Numbered from the stretch's first letter, positions 1 through 9,494 are shown. The stretch is 64,000 nt of DNA from Eubacterium ventriosum (GCF_025150745.1 NZ_CP102282.1:1561501-1625500), one strand, 5' to 3'. Notes: a model not told the origin generated them from the sequence alone. Numbers and translations are program-made.

Positions 1-2
1 AT

Positions 3-719
3 GGTTCAAAAGATGTTAATATACATGATTGTTATTTTGGAAAGTCTAAAAAGAGTACTAGAGAAAAGTACTATATGAAAGAAGCAATTAATATTGACTT
101 GGCAGACAAGGCAACTCATGGATTGCCACTTGATTGGGTCAAGAAAGACAAAACACCATGCTATAATGTTACAGTTGAAAATAATGTTTTTGACAGTACA
201 ACAAGAGGTGTTGGAACACATAAGTATTCACAAAACAGCAAAGGTGAAAATATCTATCATCAGAATATAACAATAAGAAATAATGAATTTAAGAATATTC
301 ATGATAATGGAGTTTTTGTTTTAAACTGGAAGAATACAAAGATTGAAAATAACAAGTTCACCAATATTGGTAATTCATCAAAGAAGAGCTATAGCTCAGG
401 TGCACATGCCATTTCAGGAGGTGGCATTGAAGAAATTAATATTACAGGAAATACTTTTACAAAGATTAAGAGAAATCCTGTATATTTCTGTATCCAGCAA
501 AATGTAGGTAGCGGAAGTAACTACAAAAAAGTTGGAATGAAAATAACAAAGGAAGAAACAAAGGCAATGCTTGATAATAAAGTTTCTGATTGCGGTTATG
601 ATATGAATAGCATATTCCACGGATATGATATTTTGTATTTTAAGGGGTCAGGAGAAAGATCAAGATCTAATGCCGTTGGAGTAAACATAAATAAGCAAAT
701 AATCTCTTATGGATTATAA
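3..719 (+). CDS. Right-handed beta-helix protein, C-terminal part (5' end outside window)
   Basis: The frame is open from the left edge through to the stop, so this is the C-terminal 238 codons of a longer gene. The first internal Met lies at 75 and has no good ribosome site, so it is unlikely to be the start. Repeats of the NNxF type (VENNVF, IRNNEF, IENNKF, ITGNTF) at 20-30 residue spacing mark rungs of a right-handed parallel beta-helix, as in pectate-lyase-like and glycan-degrading or surface proteins. The catalytic part, if any, is not visible. Homologues are usually secreted polysaccharide-active enzymes; the exact substrate cannot be inferred. gpmI follows 24 bases later with its own ribosome site. 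Confidence 0.75.
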   Translation, partial: GSKDVNIHDCYFGKSKKSTREKYYMKEAINIDLADKATHGLPLDWVKKDKTPCYNVTVENNVFDSTTRGVGTHKYSQNSKGENIYHQNITIRNNEFKNIHDNGVFVLNWKNTKIENNKFTNIGNSSKKSYSSGAHAISGGGIEEINITGNTFTKIKRNPVYFCIQQNVGSGSNYKKVGMKITKEETKAMLDNKVSDCGYDMNSIFHGYDILYFKGSGERSRSNAVGVNINKQIISYGL

Positions 720-743
720 ATATATTAAAAAGGAGATAAGACA

Positions 744-2285
744 ATGAGCAAGAAACCTACAGTATTATTAATATTAGATGGTTATGGTTTGAATGACAAA
801 AAAGAAGGCAACGCAGTAGCATTAGCTAACACACCTGTTATGGATAAACTTATGGCTGAATATCCATTTGTAAAAGGACAGGCTAGTGGCATGGCAGTAG
901 GACTTCCTGAAGGACAGATGGGTAACTCAGAAGTTGGACATCTTAACATGGGTGCAGGAAGAATTGTATATCAGGAATTAACAAGAATTACAAAAGAAAT
1001 AGAAGATGGAACATTCTTTGAAAATGAAGAATTAGTAAAAGCAATGGAAAATGCAAAGAAGAATAACAGTGCTCTTCATATTTTCGGACTTTTATCAGAC
1101 GGTGGTGTTCACAGCCATATTACACATATGTATGGAACACTTGAAATGGCTAAGAAATTTGGCCTCGAAAAAGTTTATGTACATGCATTCTTAGATGGTA
1201 GAGATACACCTCCTGCATCAGCAGCAGAGTATATGCAGCAGATGGTAGACAAGATGGCTGAAATCGGTGTTGGTGAAGTTGCTACAATTTCAGGTCGTTA
1301 TTATGCAATGGACAGAGATAACAACTGGGATAGAGAAGAAAAAGCATATGTAGCAATGACAAAGGGTGAAGGTGTTGAAGAAACAGATCCTGTTCAGGCT
1401 ATTAAGAATTCATATGCTAAAGACGTTACAGATGAATTCGTTCTTCCTACAGTAATTAAGAAAGATGGACAGCCTGTAGCTACAATTACAGACGGTGACT
1501 CAGTAGTATTCTGTAACTTTAGACCTGACCGTGCCCGTCAGATTACAAGAGCTTTCTGTGCAGATGATTTTGACGGTTTTGCAAGAGAAAAGAAATTAGA
1601 CCTTACATTCGTATGCTTTACAGAATATGATGTAACAATTCCTAACAAATTAATTGCATTCAAGAAAGTAGAAGTTAAAAATACATTTGGTGAATACCTT
1701 GCAGCTCACAATATGAAGCAGGCAAGAATTGCTGAAACAGAAAAATACGCACACGTAACATTCTTCTTTAACGGTGGTGTTGAAGAACCAAACGAAGGCG
1801 AAGACAGAATCCTTGTTCCTTCACCTAAGGAAGTTGCAACATATGATCAGAAGCCTGAAATGAGCGCACCAAAGGTATGCGAAAAGATGGTAGAAGCCAT
1901 CAAATCAGGAAAATACGATGTAATCATTACAAACTTCGCTAACCCTGATATGGTTGGTCATACAGGAATCGTTGAAGCTGCAGTAAAAGCAGTAGAAACA
2001 ATTGACGAATGTGTAGGCAAAGTAGTAGATGCAATCAAAGAAGTAGACGGACAGATGTTTATCTGTGCTGACCACGGAAACGCTGAACAGTTAATTGACT
2101 ATGAAACAGGCGAACCATTTACAGCACATACAACAAACCCTGTACCATTTATTCTTGTAAATGCTGATCCATCATACAAATTAAGAGAAGGTGGAGTGTT
2201 AGCAGACATCGTTCCTACATTAATCGAATTAATGGGAATGGAACAGCCAAAAGAAATGACAGGAAAATCATTAATTGAAAAATAA
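744..2285 (+). CDS. gpmI: 2,3-bisphosphoglycerate-independent phosphoglycerate mutase
   Basis: Cofactor-independent phosphoglycerate mutase interconverts 3- and 2-phosphoglycerate in cytoplasmic glycolysis using two Mn2+. The 513-residue length is normal for the family. The N-terminal metal-binding LDGYG (Asp12) and the phospho-acceptor Ser62 in [11 protein letters not shown] are present, as are HAFLDGRDT, the FRPDRARQ substrate-binding motif and the metal ligands in [12 protein letters not shown] and ADHGNAEQ. An AAGGAG ribosome site lies 8 bases before the ATG. Enolase, the next enzyme of the pathway, is encoded 0.5 kb downstream, but a terminator lies between them. Family assignment is secure. 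Confidence 0.97.
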   Translation: MSKKPTVLLILDGYGLNDKKEGNAVALANTPVMDKLMAEYPFVKGQASGMAVGLPEGQMGNSEVGHLNMGAGRIVYQELTRITKEIEDGTFFENEELVKAMENAKKNNSALHIFGLLSDGGVHSHITHMYGTLEMAKKFGLEKVYVHAFLDGRDTPPASAAEYMQQMVDKMAEIGVGEVATISGRYYAMDRDNNWDREEKAYVAMTKGEGVEETDPVQAIKNSYAKDVTDEFVLPTVIKKDGQPVATITDGDSVVFCNFRPDRARQITRAFCADDFDGFAREKKLDLTFVCFTEYDVTIPNKLIAFKKVEVKNTFGEYLAAHNMKQARIAETEKYAHVTFFFNGGVEEPNEGEDRILVPSPKEVATYDQKPEMSAPKVCEKMVEAIKSGKYDVIITNFANPDMVGHTGIVEAAVKAVETIDECVGKVVDAIKEVDGQMFICADHGNAEQLIDYETGEPFTAHTTNPVPFILVNADPSYKLREGGVLADIVPTLIELMGMEQPKEMTGKSLIEK

Positions 2286-2416
2286 TGGGAGAATCATTAA
2301 ATGATAAATAATAGAATTAGTACAATATATCAATTAAGTGATATATAGCCAACTAATAGTTATTAGGCAATTAATAGAACAATTGATAATTGAAATTCTA
2401 TAAATATGGTTATACA

Positions 2417-2460
2417 AAAGTCGCTATGCTAACGGAAACGGAAGCGTAGTGGCTTTTTGC
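2417..2460 (+). terminator. Intrinsic terminator after gpmI
   Basis: Arms at 2417-2430 and 2443-2456 pair over 14 positions with several G-U pairs, close a loop of about 12 bases, and are followed by a short T run. It probably ends gpmI transcription. Confidence 0.65.
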
Positions 2461-2745
2461 TTATGTACAAATTTTGATGGCAGAGAACCCGAAAGTCAAC
2501 TTGCAAAGGACATAGACAGGAAAGTGTTTGAAGCCAGAAACAATAAACAGTGGAGGCGAGAGTATATGTCATATCAGATGGAATTGGATAAGCAGTTTAG
2601 GAATGGTCGAGAGGAAGAGCGTAGAAATATAAACAAGTTAAACAAAGCATTATTATCAGAAAAGAAATATGAAGAGCTTGAAAAGTCGACAAGCGATGAA
2701 GAATATCAGAGAGAACTGATGAAGAAATACAAAATAATAGAGTAA
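2449..2745 (+). CDS. Small hypothetical protein, probable C-terminal remnant of an Rpn/PD-(D/E)XK transposase-family protein
   Basis: The reading frame is open from 2404 to 2745, but the GTG at 2449 lies inside the gpmI terminator stem and cannot be a convincing start. A more credible in-frame ATG is at 2566, with GGAGG about 9 bases upstream. The charged tail (NNKQWRREYMSYQMELDKQ, then Glu/Lys-rich helix) resembles the C-terminal tails of Rpn-family recombination-promoting nuclease/putative transposase proteins common in Lachnospiraceae. The nuclease domain is absent. I read this as a decayed fragment that may still be translated; the family link rests on recalled pattern and was not searched. 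Confidence 0.4.
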   Translation: MAFCLCTNFDGREPESQLAKDIDRKVFEARNNKQWRREYMSYQMELDKQFRNGREEERRNINKLNKALLSEKKYEELEKSTSDEEYQRELMKKYKIIE

Positions 2746-2772
2746 AAACAAATTTAGATTATTAATAAAAAT

Positions 2773-2819
2773 CTCCAAAATACGCATACTGATTAAAAAG
2801 TGTATTTTGGAGGTTTTTT
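2773..2819 (+). promoter_or_regulatory. Terminator-like hairpin that buries the ribosome site of the second enolase
   Basis: CTCCAAAATAC (2773-2783) pairs perfectly over 11 bp with GTATTTTGGAG (2802-2812) and is followed at once by GTTTTTT and the ATG at 2820. The Shine-Dalgarno GGAGG (2809-2813) is almost wholly in the 3' arm. The structure looks like an intrinsic terminator and would also block translation initiation. No riboswitch aptamer is recognisable upstream. Confidence 0.75.
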
Positions 2820-4094
2820 ATGTATAAGTATTTGAAAATTGTTGATATAAGAGGTCGCGAGGTTTTGGATTCAAGAGGCAATCCTACTGTTGAGGCACAG
2901 GTAACGGTAAAGGCAGACGGTAAGGCTGGGGAGCTTTTTACTGCAATAGCAGACGTGCCTTCAGGAGCGTCAACAGGAAAGTTTGAGGCGATGGAGCTAC
3001 GCGATGGCGACAAGAGATACAACGGTGCCGGTGTGTCGCAGGCTGTGGAGAATATTAATAAGGAGATTTATCCTGCTTTGGAGGGAATGAATGGTCTGAA
3101 TCAGAGAAAAATTGACAGCACAATGATTGCCATTGATGGAACCGAAAACAAAAAGAAGTTGGGAGCAAATGCTATTCTTGCAGTGTCCATGGCGAATATG
3201 AAAGCTTGCGCCAAGGCTTTGAAACTCCCAGAATATCAATACATTGGTGGAATTTGTGGAGAAAAAATGCCAATTCCAATGATGAATATCCTAAACGGCG
3301 GGGCGCATGCGTCTAACAATATTGATGTTCAGGAATTTATGATTCTTCCAGTGGGCGCGCAGTCTGTCAAGGAGGGCATTAGATGGTGTGCGGAAGTTTA
3401 TACTTGTTTGAAAAAATTGTTAAAGAAAGATAATCTTTCAGTTGCCGTAGGGGATGAAGGCGGCTTTGCACCAAATCTTTCAGGCGAGGAAGAAGCACTT
3501 GACTTGATTATGGCTGCCATAATTGATGCAGGCTACAGACCGGGCAAGGATTTTATGATTTCCCTTGACGTGGCTGCTTCTGAGTGGAAGGGTGACAGGA
3601 AAGGTCATTATCGTATGCCAAAGAAAAATGTAGAAATGGACACAGATCAGCTTATTTCGTTGTGGGAAGATATCGTAACCAATTATCCAATTTTTTCAAT
3701 AGAAGATCCACTGGATGAGGAAGATTGGGAAGGCTGGAAAAAAATAACCGCTGCCCTTGGCGACAAAATCCGATTAGTTGGAGATGATCTTTTTGTTACT
3801 AATGTGGCAAGGCTCAAAAAAGGAATTGATGAAAAGTGTGCTAACGCAATCCTTATAAAACCAAACCAAATCGGTAGTGTGATGGAGACAATCGAGGCGG
3901 TCCGTATGGCACAAAGTCAGGGTTATATTGCCATAATGTCACATCGTTCGGGCGAAACGGAAGACACAACAATAGCCGACCTTGCCGTTGCCCTAAACAC
4001 AGGCTATATCAAAACAGGAGCACCTTGCCGTGGTGAAAGAACTGCAAAATACAACCAGTTGATTAGAATAGAAGAAATGCTAACAATAAAATAA
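2820..4094 (+). CDS. eno: Phosphopyruvate hydratase (second, divergent enolase)
   Basis: Enolase dehydrates 2-phosphoglycerate to phosphoenolpyruvate in the cytoplasm with Mg2+. At 424 residues it is full length. Conserved features are the N-terminal DSRGNPTVE and SGASTG loop, [10 protein letters not shown] with the catalytic Glu, metal ligands in [23 protein letters not shown] and [10 protein letters not shown], catalytic Lys in LIKPNQIG, and [11 protein letters not shown]. Relative to the other enolase in this window (38898-40196) it has a five- to six-residue insertion before the SGASTG loop, IKP instead of IKL, a shorter C-terminus and noticeably more G+C codons. The ATG is fixed by GGAGG six bases upstream, inside a terminator-like hairpin. 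It is probably active, but may be a conditionally expressed or acquired paralogue. Confidence 0.93.
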   Translation: MYKYLKIVDIRGREVLDSRGNPTVEAQVTVKADGKAGELFTAIADVPSGASTGKFEAMELRDGDKRYNGAGVSQAVENINKEIYPALEGMNGLNQRKIDSTMIAIDGTENKKKLGANAILAVSMANMKACAKALKLPEYQYIGGICGEKMPIPMMNILNGGAHASNNIDVQEFMILPVGAQSVKEGIRWCAEVYTCLKKLLKKDNLSVAVGDEGGFAPNLSGEEEALDLIMAAIIDAGYRPGKDFMISLDVAASEWKGDRKGHYRMPKKNVEMDTDQLISLWEDIVTNYPIFSIEDPLDEEDWEGWKKITAALGDKIRLVGDDLFVTNVARLKKGIDEKCANAILIKPNQIGSVMETIEAVRMAQSQGYIAIMSHRSGETEDTTIADLAVALNTGYIKTGAPCRGERTAKYNQLIRIEEMLTIK

Positions 4095-4204
4095 CAGATA
4101 ATTCCTTCTGATTTCGAAACGGAACTCTAATAATTTTACTTGATTTTACCATCTATATATGCTAGAATCATTATGTTTGAATGCGTTATAGGAGGTGGAG
4201 ACTC

Positions 4205-4450
4205 ATGACATTATTAAGAGTACTTACAGTAGTATTTGTATTAATATGCTTAGCAATAACAGTAGTAATCTTACTTCAGGAAGGAAAGCAGGCAGGATTA
4301 ACTGGTGCAATCAGTGGTGCTGCTGACTCATATTGGGGAAAGAACAAAGGACGTTCTATGGAAGGAAAGCTTGAAAAAGCAACAAAGGTTTTCGTAGTAT
4401 TATTCTTTGTAATCGCAATTGTACTTAATATGAAATTCTTAGGATATTAA
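4205..4450 (+). CDS. secG: Preprotein translocase subunit SecG
   Basis: SecG is the small accessory subunit of the SecYEG protein-export channel in the cytoplasmic membrane. The protein has 81 residues: an N-terminal membrane segment (about residues 4-25), the family motif LLQEGKQAGLTGAISGAADSYWGKNKGRSMEG, and a second membrane segment at the C-terminus. The ATG at 4205 is preferred over an upstream one at 4181 because AGGAGG lies 10 bases before it and the extra residues are not SecG-like. It sits directly upstream of rnr and smpB, a gene order common in Firmicutes, although a terminator follows it here. Confidence 0.93.
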   Translation: MTLLRVLTVVFVLICLAITVVILLQEGKQAGLTGAISGAADSYWGKNKGRSMEGKLEKATKVFVVLFFVIAIVLNMKFLGY

Positions 4451-4473
4451 TTTGAAATAATAATTAGTCCATT

Positions 4474-4501
4474 AAAAGGTGTAGGTTTCTACACCTTTTT
4501 T
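4474..4501 (+). terminator. Intrinsic terminator after secG
   Basis: AAAAGGTGTAG (4474-4484), loop GTTT, CTACACCTTTT (4489-4499) and further T residues form a textbook 11-bp terminator. Confidence 0.92.
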
Positions 4502-4665
4502 CTATATAAACAAGAAAAACTATAAAAAATAGATACACAAGAGAAAAAAAGGATTATAATATCAATATAGAAACAAGACAAATTTAATAAAGTTATTAAA
4601 AGAAAAGAGCAAAGTTAATTTTTATTACAAGGTATGTGTCATACATACCATATAGGAGAATAATT

Positions 4666-6786
4666 ATGAACGATATAATGGAGAAAAAGAAGAAGGTCAT
4701 TCTCGAACTTATGAATGACAAGACATATATACCAATGAAGTTCAAGGAACTTGCAGTGGTTTTAAACATTACAAAAGAGAACAGGGACCAGTTAGAGGAA
4801 GTGCTTTCTGAGTTATTGGAAGAGAGAAAGATTTCAATAACCAAGAAGGGCAAGTATGTTATTACAAAGGAACATTATATAGAAGGTTACTTTATAAGTA
4901 ATGATAGAGGTTTCGGCTTCGTTGAAGTTGAAGGACAGGATGAAGATTACTTTATTCCGGAGGATAAGGTTAACGGAGCTTTTCATCATGACATGGTTCT
5001 TATTCAGGTTGAGGATAGCCAGACAGGTAAGCGTAAGGAAGCAAGAGTTGTAAAGGTGCTTTCACACGAGATTCAGCAGGTTGTAGGATATTTTCAGAAG
5101 TCAAAGACTTTCGGATATGTGCTTCCTGATAATCAGAAGATTGCTCAGGACATTTATATTCCGGGAAAAGATACTATGGGAGCTGTTACAGGTCATAAGG
5201 TTGTAGTTCAGATTACTGATTATGGTACTAACGGCAGAAAGCCGGAAGGCAAGATTATAGAGATAATTGGTCACATTAATGATCCGGGAGTTGACATTAT
5301 TTCTATTGTAAAGAACTATGATATACCAACAGAGTTTCCGGAAGAAGTAATGAAGCAGATTGAGAATATTCCTGATGAAGTTCCGGAAGAAGACAAGGTT
5401 GGAAGAAAGGACATTAGAGATTGGCAGACAGTTACAATTGACGGTGAGGATGCAAAGGATCTTGATGATGCAGTTACTTTAACTAAAGAAGATGGAATTT
5501 ATACATTAGGTGTTCACATTGCCGATGTATCACATTATGTAACAGAGAATTCACCACTTGACAAAGAAGCAGTGAAACGTGGTACAAGTGTTTATCTTGT
5601 AGACAGGGTTATTCCAATGATTCCACACAAGCTTTCTAACGGAATCTGCTCATTGAATCATGATGTTGACAGACTTGCTTTAAGTTGCATTATGAAGATT
5701 AACGAAAAAGGTGAAATTATTGACCACGAGATAGTGGAATCACTTATTAATGTTAATGAAAGAATGACATATACAGCAGTTAAGGAGATTATTGTTGATA
5801 AAAATCCTGAAACAATGGAGCGTTATAAGGATTTGGTTCCAATGTTTGAATTAATGGCAGAATTGTCTGAAATTCTTAGAGAAAGAAGATACAAGAGAGG
5901 GGCAATTGATTTTGAATTCCCTGAATGCAAAATTAAATTAAATCAAGGTGGAAAGCCTATTTCCATTGAGCCTTATGACAGAAATAAGGCAACAAAGATT
6001 ATTGAAGATTTTATGTTGGCAGCTAACGAAACAATAGCTGAAGATTTTTATTGGAGACAGCTTCCTTTCGTATACAGAAATCATGAAGAGCCTGATATGG
6101 AAAAAGTTTCACAGCTTACAACATTTATAAACAATTTTGGATATTCTGTAAAAATGTCAAAAGAGCAGATTCATCCAAAGGAACTTCAGAAATTATTAAA
6201 GAATATTGAAGGAACTCCTGAAGAGGCACTTATTAGTAGAATTACTCTTCGTTCAATGAAGCGTGCAGAATATACTCCTGAGTGCAAGGGACATTTTGGA
6301 TTGGCAGCTAAGTATTATTGTCATTTTACTTCACCAATCAGAAGATATCCCGACCTTCAGATTCATAGAATAATTAAGGAAGCTTTAAATAATAAGCTTA
6401 CAGACAAGCATATTTCTCACTTTAATCATATTTTGCCGGAGGTTACAAAGAACTGCTCAATTACTGAAAGAAGAGCAGATGATGCCGAGAGAGATACTGA
6501 AAAGTTAAAGAAGGCAGAGTATATGATGGGCTATATTGGCGAAGAATACGAAGGAGTAATTTCCGGGGTAACAAACTTTGGAATTTATGTTGAACTTCCT
6601 AATACAGTTGAAGGTCTTATTCATGTTTCAAATATGATGGATGATCATTATATTTATGATGAAAATACTTATTCAATGACAGGTGAGAGAACAAAGAAGA
6701 CTTACAAGTTAGGTCAGAAAGTAAAGATTAGAGTAGAAGCGGCCGACAAGGTTGCAAGAACTATTGATTTTAGTTTGGCAGAATGA
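4666..6786 (+). CDS. rnr: Ribonuclease R
   Basis: RNase R is a processive 3'-5' exoribonuclease that degrades structured RNA and, with tmRNA-SmpB, takes part in quality control. The 706-residue protein shows the full order: N-terminal winged-helix region, cold-shock/OB domains (RGFGFVEVEG, DEDYFIPEDK; a second OB near KTFGYVLPDNQ), the RNB catalytic domain with the Asp cluster in TIDGEDAKDLDDAVTL and HIADVSHYV, the YCHFTSPIRRYPDLQIHR motif, and a C-terminal S1 domain (EEYEGVISGVTNFGIYVEL). ATG at 4666 has TAGGAG upstream; an in-frame ATG at 4636 lacks one. smpB follows after 78 bases, supporting a functional link. Confidence 0.96.
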   Translation: MNDIMEKKKKVILELMNDKTYIPMKFKELAVVLNITKENRDQLEEVLSELLEERKISITKKGKYVITKEHYIEGYFISNDRGFGFVEVEGQDEDYFIPEDKVNGAFHHDMVLIQVEDSQTGKRKEARVVKVLSHEIQQVVGYFQKSKTFGYVLPDNQKIAQDIYIPGKDTMGAVTGHKVVVQITDYGTNGRKPEGKIIEIIGHINDPGVDIISIVKNYDIPTEFPEEVMKQIENIPDEVPEEDKVGRKDIRDWQTVTIDGEDAKDLDDAVTLTKEDGIYTLGVHIADVSHYVTENSPLDKEAVKRGTSVYLVDRVIPMIPHKLSNGICSLNHDVDRLALSCIMKINEKGEIIDHEIVESLINVNERMTYTAVKEIIVDKNPETMERYKDLVPMFELMAELSEILRERRYKRGAIDFEFPECKIKLNQGGKPISIEPYDRNKATKIIEDFMLAANETIAEDFYWRQLPFVYRNHEEPDMEKVSQLTTFINNFGYSVKMSKEQIHPKELQKLLKNIEGTPEEALISRITLRSMKRAEYTPECKGHFGLAAKYYCHFTSPIRRYPDLQIHRIIKEALNNKLTDKHISHFNHILPEVTKNCSITERRADDAERDTEKLKKAEYMMGYIGEEYEGVISGVTNFGIYVELPNTVEGLIHVSNMMDDHYIYDENTYSMTGERTKKTYKLGQKVKIRVEAADKVARTIDFSLAE

Positions 6787-6864
6787 TAGATTTTGCTTAT
6801 CAAAAGAAAGAATTTTATTTTATAAGAATAATAGAGTTTATTTTATCATAATAAAGGAGATGTA

Positions 6865-7332
6865 ATGGCAAAAGGTTCAGTTAGAGTTATAGCAAGTAAT
6901 AAAAAAGCCAGACACGACTATTTTATAGAAGATACTTACGAAGCAGGGATTGTGCTTCACGGTACAGAAGTTAAGTCGCTTAGACAGGGACATTGTAGTA
7001 TTAAAGAGTCTTTTGTAAGAATAGACAATGGCGAAGTTATTATTTATGGAATGCATATTAATCCTTATGAAAAAGGAAATATTTTTAATAAGGATCCATT
7101 AAGACCAAAGAAACTTATGCTTCATAAATATGAAATTAATAAATTAGTTGGAAAGCTTAACGAAAAGGGATTGACATTAGTACCTTTACAGGTTTATTTT
7201 AAAGGAAGCCTTGTAAAAGTTGAGATTGGCCTGGCACGAGGCAAGAAGTTATATGACAAGCGTCAGGATATTGCAAAGCGTGACATGAAGCGTGAAAATG
7301 AAAGAGAGTTTAAGCATATTCTTAAGGGGTAA
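6865..7332 (+). CDS. smpB: SsrA-binding protein
   Basis: SmpB binds the tRNA-like domain of tmRNA and brings it to stalled ribosomes for trans-translation. The 155-residue protein has the expected beta-barrel with [24 protein letters not shown] near the N-terminus, LKxHKYEI-type contact ([11 protein letters not shown]), [30 protein letters not shown], and the basic C-terminal tail that mimics a codon-anticodon stem. AAAGGAG precedes the ATG. It lies 78 bases after rnr and is probably co-transcribed. The tmRNA gene, often adjacent in relatives, was not found in the following sequence. Confidence 0.97.
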   Translation: MAKGSVRVIASNKKARHDYFIEDTYEAGIVLHGTEVKSLRQGHCSIKESFVRIDNGEVIIYGMHINPYEKGNIFNKDPLRPKKLMLHKYEINKLVGKLNEKGLTLVPLQVYFKGSLVKVEIGLARGKKLYDKRQDIAKRDMKRENEREFKHILKG

Positions 7333-7439
7333 TAAGCAATTAAGAAGATGTTTGAAAGATATAACAGAATTTAATAGCATACTTAAATGATAAATACGGA
7401 TATGTAGTGGATTATGTATCAGACAGCAGGAAGGAGAAT

Positions 7440-8627
7440 ATGATGTATTCAGAGTCATTAGTTAAGTTAGGAAAGGTACGTTCAGAAATCAGAGAGATTT
7501 TTGAATATGGTAATAAGCGTAAGGCAGAAATAGGAGCAGAAAATGTATTTGATTTTAGTATAGGAAATCCAAGCGTTCCGGCTCCAAAGATTGTTGATGA
7601 CACTATTAAGGATTTGGTTGACAATTTTGATTCAGTGGCACTTCACGGCTACACATCAGCACAGGGTGATGCTCATGTAAGACAGAGTGTTTCAGATTAC
7701 ATTAATGGTAGATTTGGAACTAAGCTTACAGCTAATCATATTTATATGACATGTGGTGCTGCATCATCACTTACTATAGTTTTAAATGCTATTATGTTAC
7801 CGGGAGAAGAATGTATTGCATTTACACCTTATTTCCCTGAATATGGCGTTTTTATTGAAAGAACAGGTGCTAAGCTTGTTGCAGTTCAGTCAGAAAATAA
7901 GACTTTTCAGATTGATATGGAGAAGTTTGAAGCTGCAATTAATGAAAAAACTAAAGCAGTTATTATTAATTCACCTAATAATCCTTCAGGTGTTGTTTAC
8001 ACAAAGGAAACAATTGAAAAAATGTGTGACCTTTTAAGAAAGAAAGAAAAAGAATACGGTCATAGCATTTTTGTTATTACAGATGAACCATATAGAGAAT
8101 TGGTTTATGATGATATTGAAGTTCCATACATAATTAATTATTATCACAATACTTTCGTATGTTATTCATACAGCAAGGCTTTGTCACTTCCTGGTGAACG
8201 TATTGGTTATATTGCCGTTTCACCGGATATGGATGATGAAGAAGATGCTTATGCAGCAGTTTGTGGTGCAGGAAGAGCTTTAGGTTATGTTTGTGCTTCA
8301 AGTATGTATCAGAGAGTTATTGAAAAGTGTCTTGATGCTACATCAGATATTTCAATTTATAAGACTAATAGAGATCTTTTATATAACAGCTTAACAGGGA
8401 TGGGTTACGAGTGTGTTTACCCTGATGGAGCTTTTTATTTGTTCGTTAAGGCAATGTGTGATGATTCACATGAATTCTGCGAAAAGGCTAAGGAACATGA
8501 ATTATTATTAGTTCCTGCAGACAGTTTTGGTACACCGGGATATATTAGAGTATCTTATTGTGTACAGACTAAGCAGATTGAAGATGCTTTGCCTGCATTT
8601 AAGAAGTTAGCTGAAGAATACAAATAA
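7440..8627 (+). CDS. Pyridoxal-phosphate aminotransferase, class I/II
   Basis: A fold-type I aminotransferase of about 395 residues. Family marks are the N-terminal FSIGNPSVPAP, GYTSAQGDAHVR, cofactor-phosphate loop region TCGAASSLTIVL, INSPNNPSGVVY, TDEPYRELVYD (Asp that contacts the pyridine nitrogen), and the PLP lysine in SYSKALSLPGERIGY. This resembles aspartate/alanine-type transaminases, but the amino donor cannot be set from sequence. Start at 7440 is preferred because AAGGAG lies four bases upstream; ATG 7443 is an alternative and an ATG at 7407 has no ribosome site. It follows smpB by about 100 bases. Confidence 0.9.
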   Translation: MMYSESLVKLGKVRSEIREIFEYGNKRKAEIGAENVFDFSIGNPSVPAPKIVDDTIKDLVDNFDSVALHGYTSAQGDAHVRQSVSDYINGRFGTKLTANHIYMTCGAASSLTIVLNAIMLPGEECIAFTPYFPEYGVFIERTGAKLVAVQSENKTFQIDMEKFEAAINEKTKAVIINSPNNPSGVVYTKETIEKMCDLLRKKEKEYGHSIFVITDEPYRELVYDDIEVPYIINYYHNTFVCYSYSKALSLPGERIGYIAVSPDMDDEEDAYAAVCGAGRALGYVCASSMYQRVIEKCLDATSDISIYKTNRDLLYNSLTGMGYECVYPDGAFYLFVKAMCDDSHEFCEKAKEHELLLVPADSFGTPGYIRVSYCVQTKQIEDALPAFKKLAEEYK

Positions 8628-8697
8628 GTTGTAAAACGTTACAGGCTTCAATTTGGATTTTAAAGACTAATATTGTATTTACAATTAGATTAATTAT

Positions 8698-8753
8698 AAA
8701 GGTTGAAAGAATGTCTTGGATTTGCTTAAGATGAATTTCAACCTTTAGTTTTG
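8698..8753 (+). terminator. Probable terminator after the aminotransferase
   Basis: AAAGGTTGAAA (8698-8708) and TTTCAACCTTT (8736-8746) are perfect 11-base inverted repeats around a 27-base loop, followed by AGTTTTG. The long loop and weak T run lower certainty. Confidence 0.55.
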
Positions 8754-8778
8754 CAAAAGAAAGGCAAAGGTAGTTAAA

Positions 8779-8958
8779 ATGAGTGGACAGTATAGCTGTG
8801 AATTTTGTAGTAACTATGTTTATGATGAAGAATATGAAGAGTACGCCTGTGTTGTAAGCATGGATGAAGATGACCTTGCAATGCTTATGCAGTTTAAAAA
8901 GGCAACATGTCCATATTTTTCATATGGTGATGAATATAAGCTTGCAAGAAAGCAGTAG
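8779..8958 (+). CDS. DUF6472-like small cysteine-containing protein
   Basis: This 59-codon gene is short but well supported. It begins with ATG after AAAGGTAG, and encodes CEFC near the N-terminus, the YVYDEEYEEYACVVSMDED stretch, then ATCPYFSYGDEYKLARKQ. Four cysteines (a CxxC pair and two later single Cys) suggest a small metal or zinc-binding fold, which is inference. The pattern matches what I recall of DUF6472 proteins found in Lachnospiraceae, of unknown function. It ends just eight bases before the PAP2 gene, and the shared junction supplies that gene's ribosome site, so the two are probably co-translated. Confidence 0.8.
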   Translation: MSGQYSCEFCSNYVYDEEYEEYACVVSMDEDDLAMLMQFKKATCPYFSYGDEYKLARKQ

Positions 8959-8966
8959 AGGTGAAC

Positions 8967-9464
8967 ATGAATCAGCAGACTTATAGGAAAATAACAGATG
9001 GCATAAGAGGATTAGAAAATGGCGAGAAAATAGTTCAGTTTATTAATTCCATTGCCACAAAAATTGTATATATGGCGTATGTTGTTGGCATTATAATTCT
9101 TTTTGATGAGAAAAATAAAGGACTTGCAAGGTTTGTGGCTGTAACAGCCATAAGTTTTATTCTTGTAAGCATTGTCAGAAGATTTATTAACAGTGAGCGC
9201 CCATATACTATGTATGATTTTAAGCCTATTATAGAAAAGAATAAAAAAGGGGAGTCTATGCCTAGTAGACATGTTTTTTCTGCGTTTATCATAGGAATGG
9301 CTTTTCTTTACATAGGAGAGATTCCACTTGGAATAATTGTTTTTGTTTGCGGTTTGATTATTGCAATTGTAAGAGTTATAAGCGGGGTTCATTTTCCTAA
9401 AGATGTTATTGTAGGTGCATTGGTAGGGATTCTGTGCGGTGTAGTAGGGTTCTTCACATTTTAG
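8967..9464 (+). CDS. PAP2-family membrane phosphatase
   Basis: Type 2 phosphatidic-acid-phosphatase superfamily protein with about 165 residues and four to five membrane segments. The three phosphatase signatures can be read in order: the RRFINSERPY region (KxxxxxxRP-like), SMPSRHVFSAF (PSxH with the catalytic His), and RVISGVHFPKDVIVG (RxxxxxHxxxD). Likely substrates are lipid phosphates, undecaprenyl pyrophosphate or phosphatidylglycerol phosphate; the family does not allow a choice. The start may be ATG 8967 or GTG 8961; AGAGG overlapping the preceding stop favours the ATG. Confidence 0.82.
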   Translation: MNQQTYRKITDGIRGLENGEKIVQFINSIATKIVYMAYVVGIIILFDEKNKGLARFVAVTAISFILVSIVRRFINSERPYTMYDFKPIIEKNKKGESMPSRHVFSAFIIGMAFLYIGEIPLGIIVFVCGLIIAIVRVISGVHFPKDVIVGALVGILCGVVGFFTF

Positions 9465-9494
9465 AATTGAGGGAGTGCAAAGCAGGTCTCAAAT
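9465..9494. repeat. Short palindrome with GGGAGTGC core
   Basis: TTGAG and CTCAA arms flank GGGAGTGCAAAGCAGG. The same GGGAGTGC-GCAC core with different self-complementary arms recurs at 12273-12297 and 40331-40362, always just after a gene, so it is a dispersed palindrome family. Confidence 0.5.

Noticed and set aside
2404-2565. GTG start at 2449 for the small protein
   Set aside because: It lies in the 3' arm of a terminator with no ribosome site, so the true start, if any, is probably 2566.
7333-7440. tmRNA (ssrA) next to smpB
   Set aside because: The interval is too short and lacks the tRNA-like ends; the next gene starts at 7440.
7786-8037. 83-codon ORF inside the aminotransferase
   Set aside because: It is a Leu-rich shadow frame of a well-conserved gene, with no ribosome site. 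The same applies to the other alternative-frame ORFs inside known genes.
9012-9392. 126-codon minus-strand ORF over the PAP2 gene
   Set aside because: It is antisense to a conserved gene, Asn/Lys/Tyr-rich in the manner of A+T-rich noise, and has no homology pattern I recognise.
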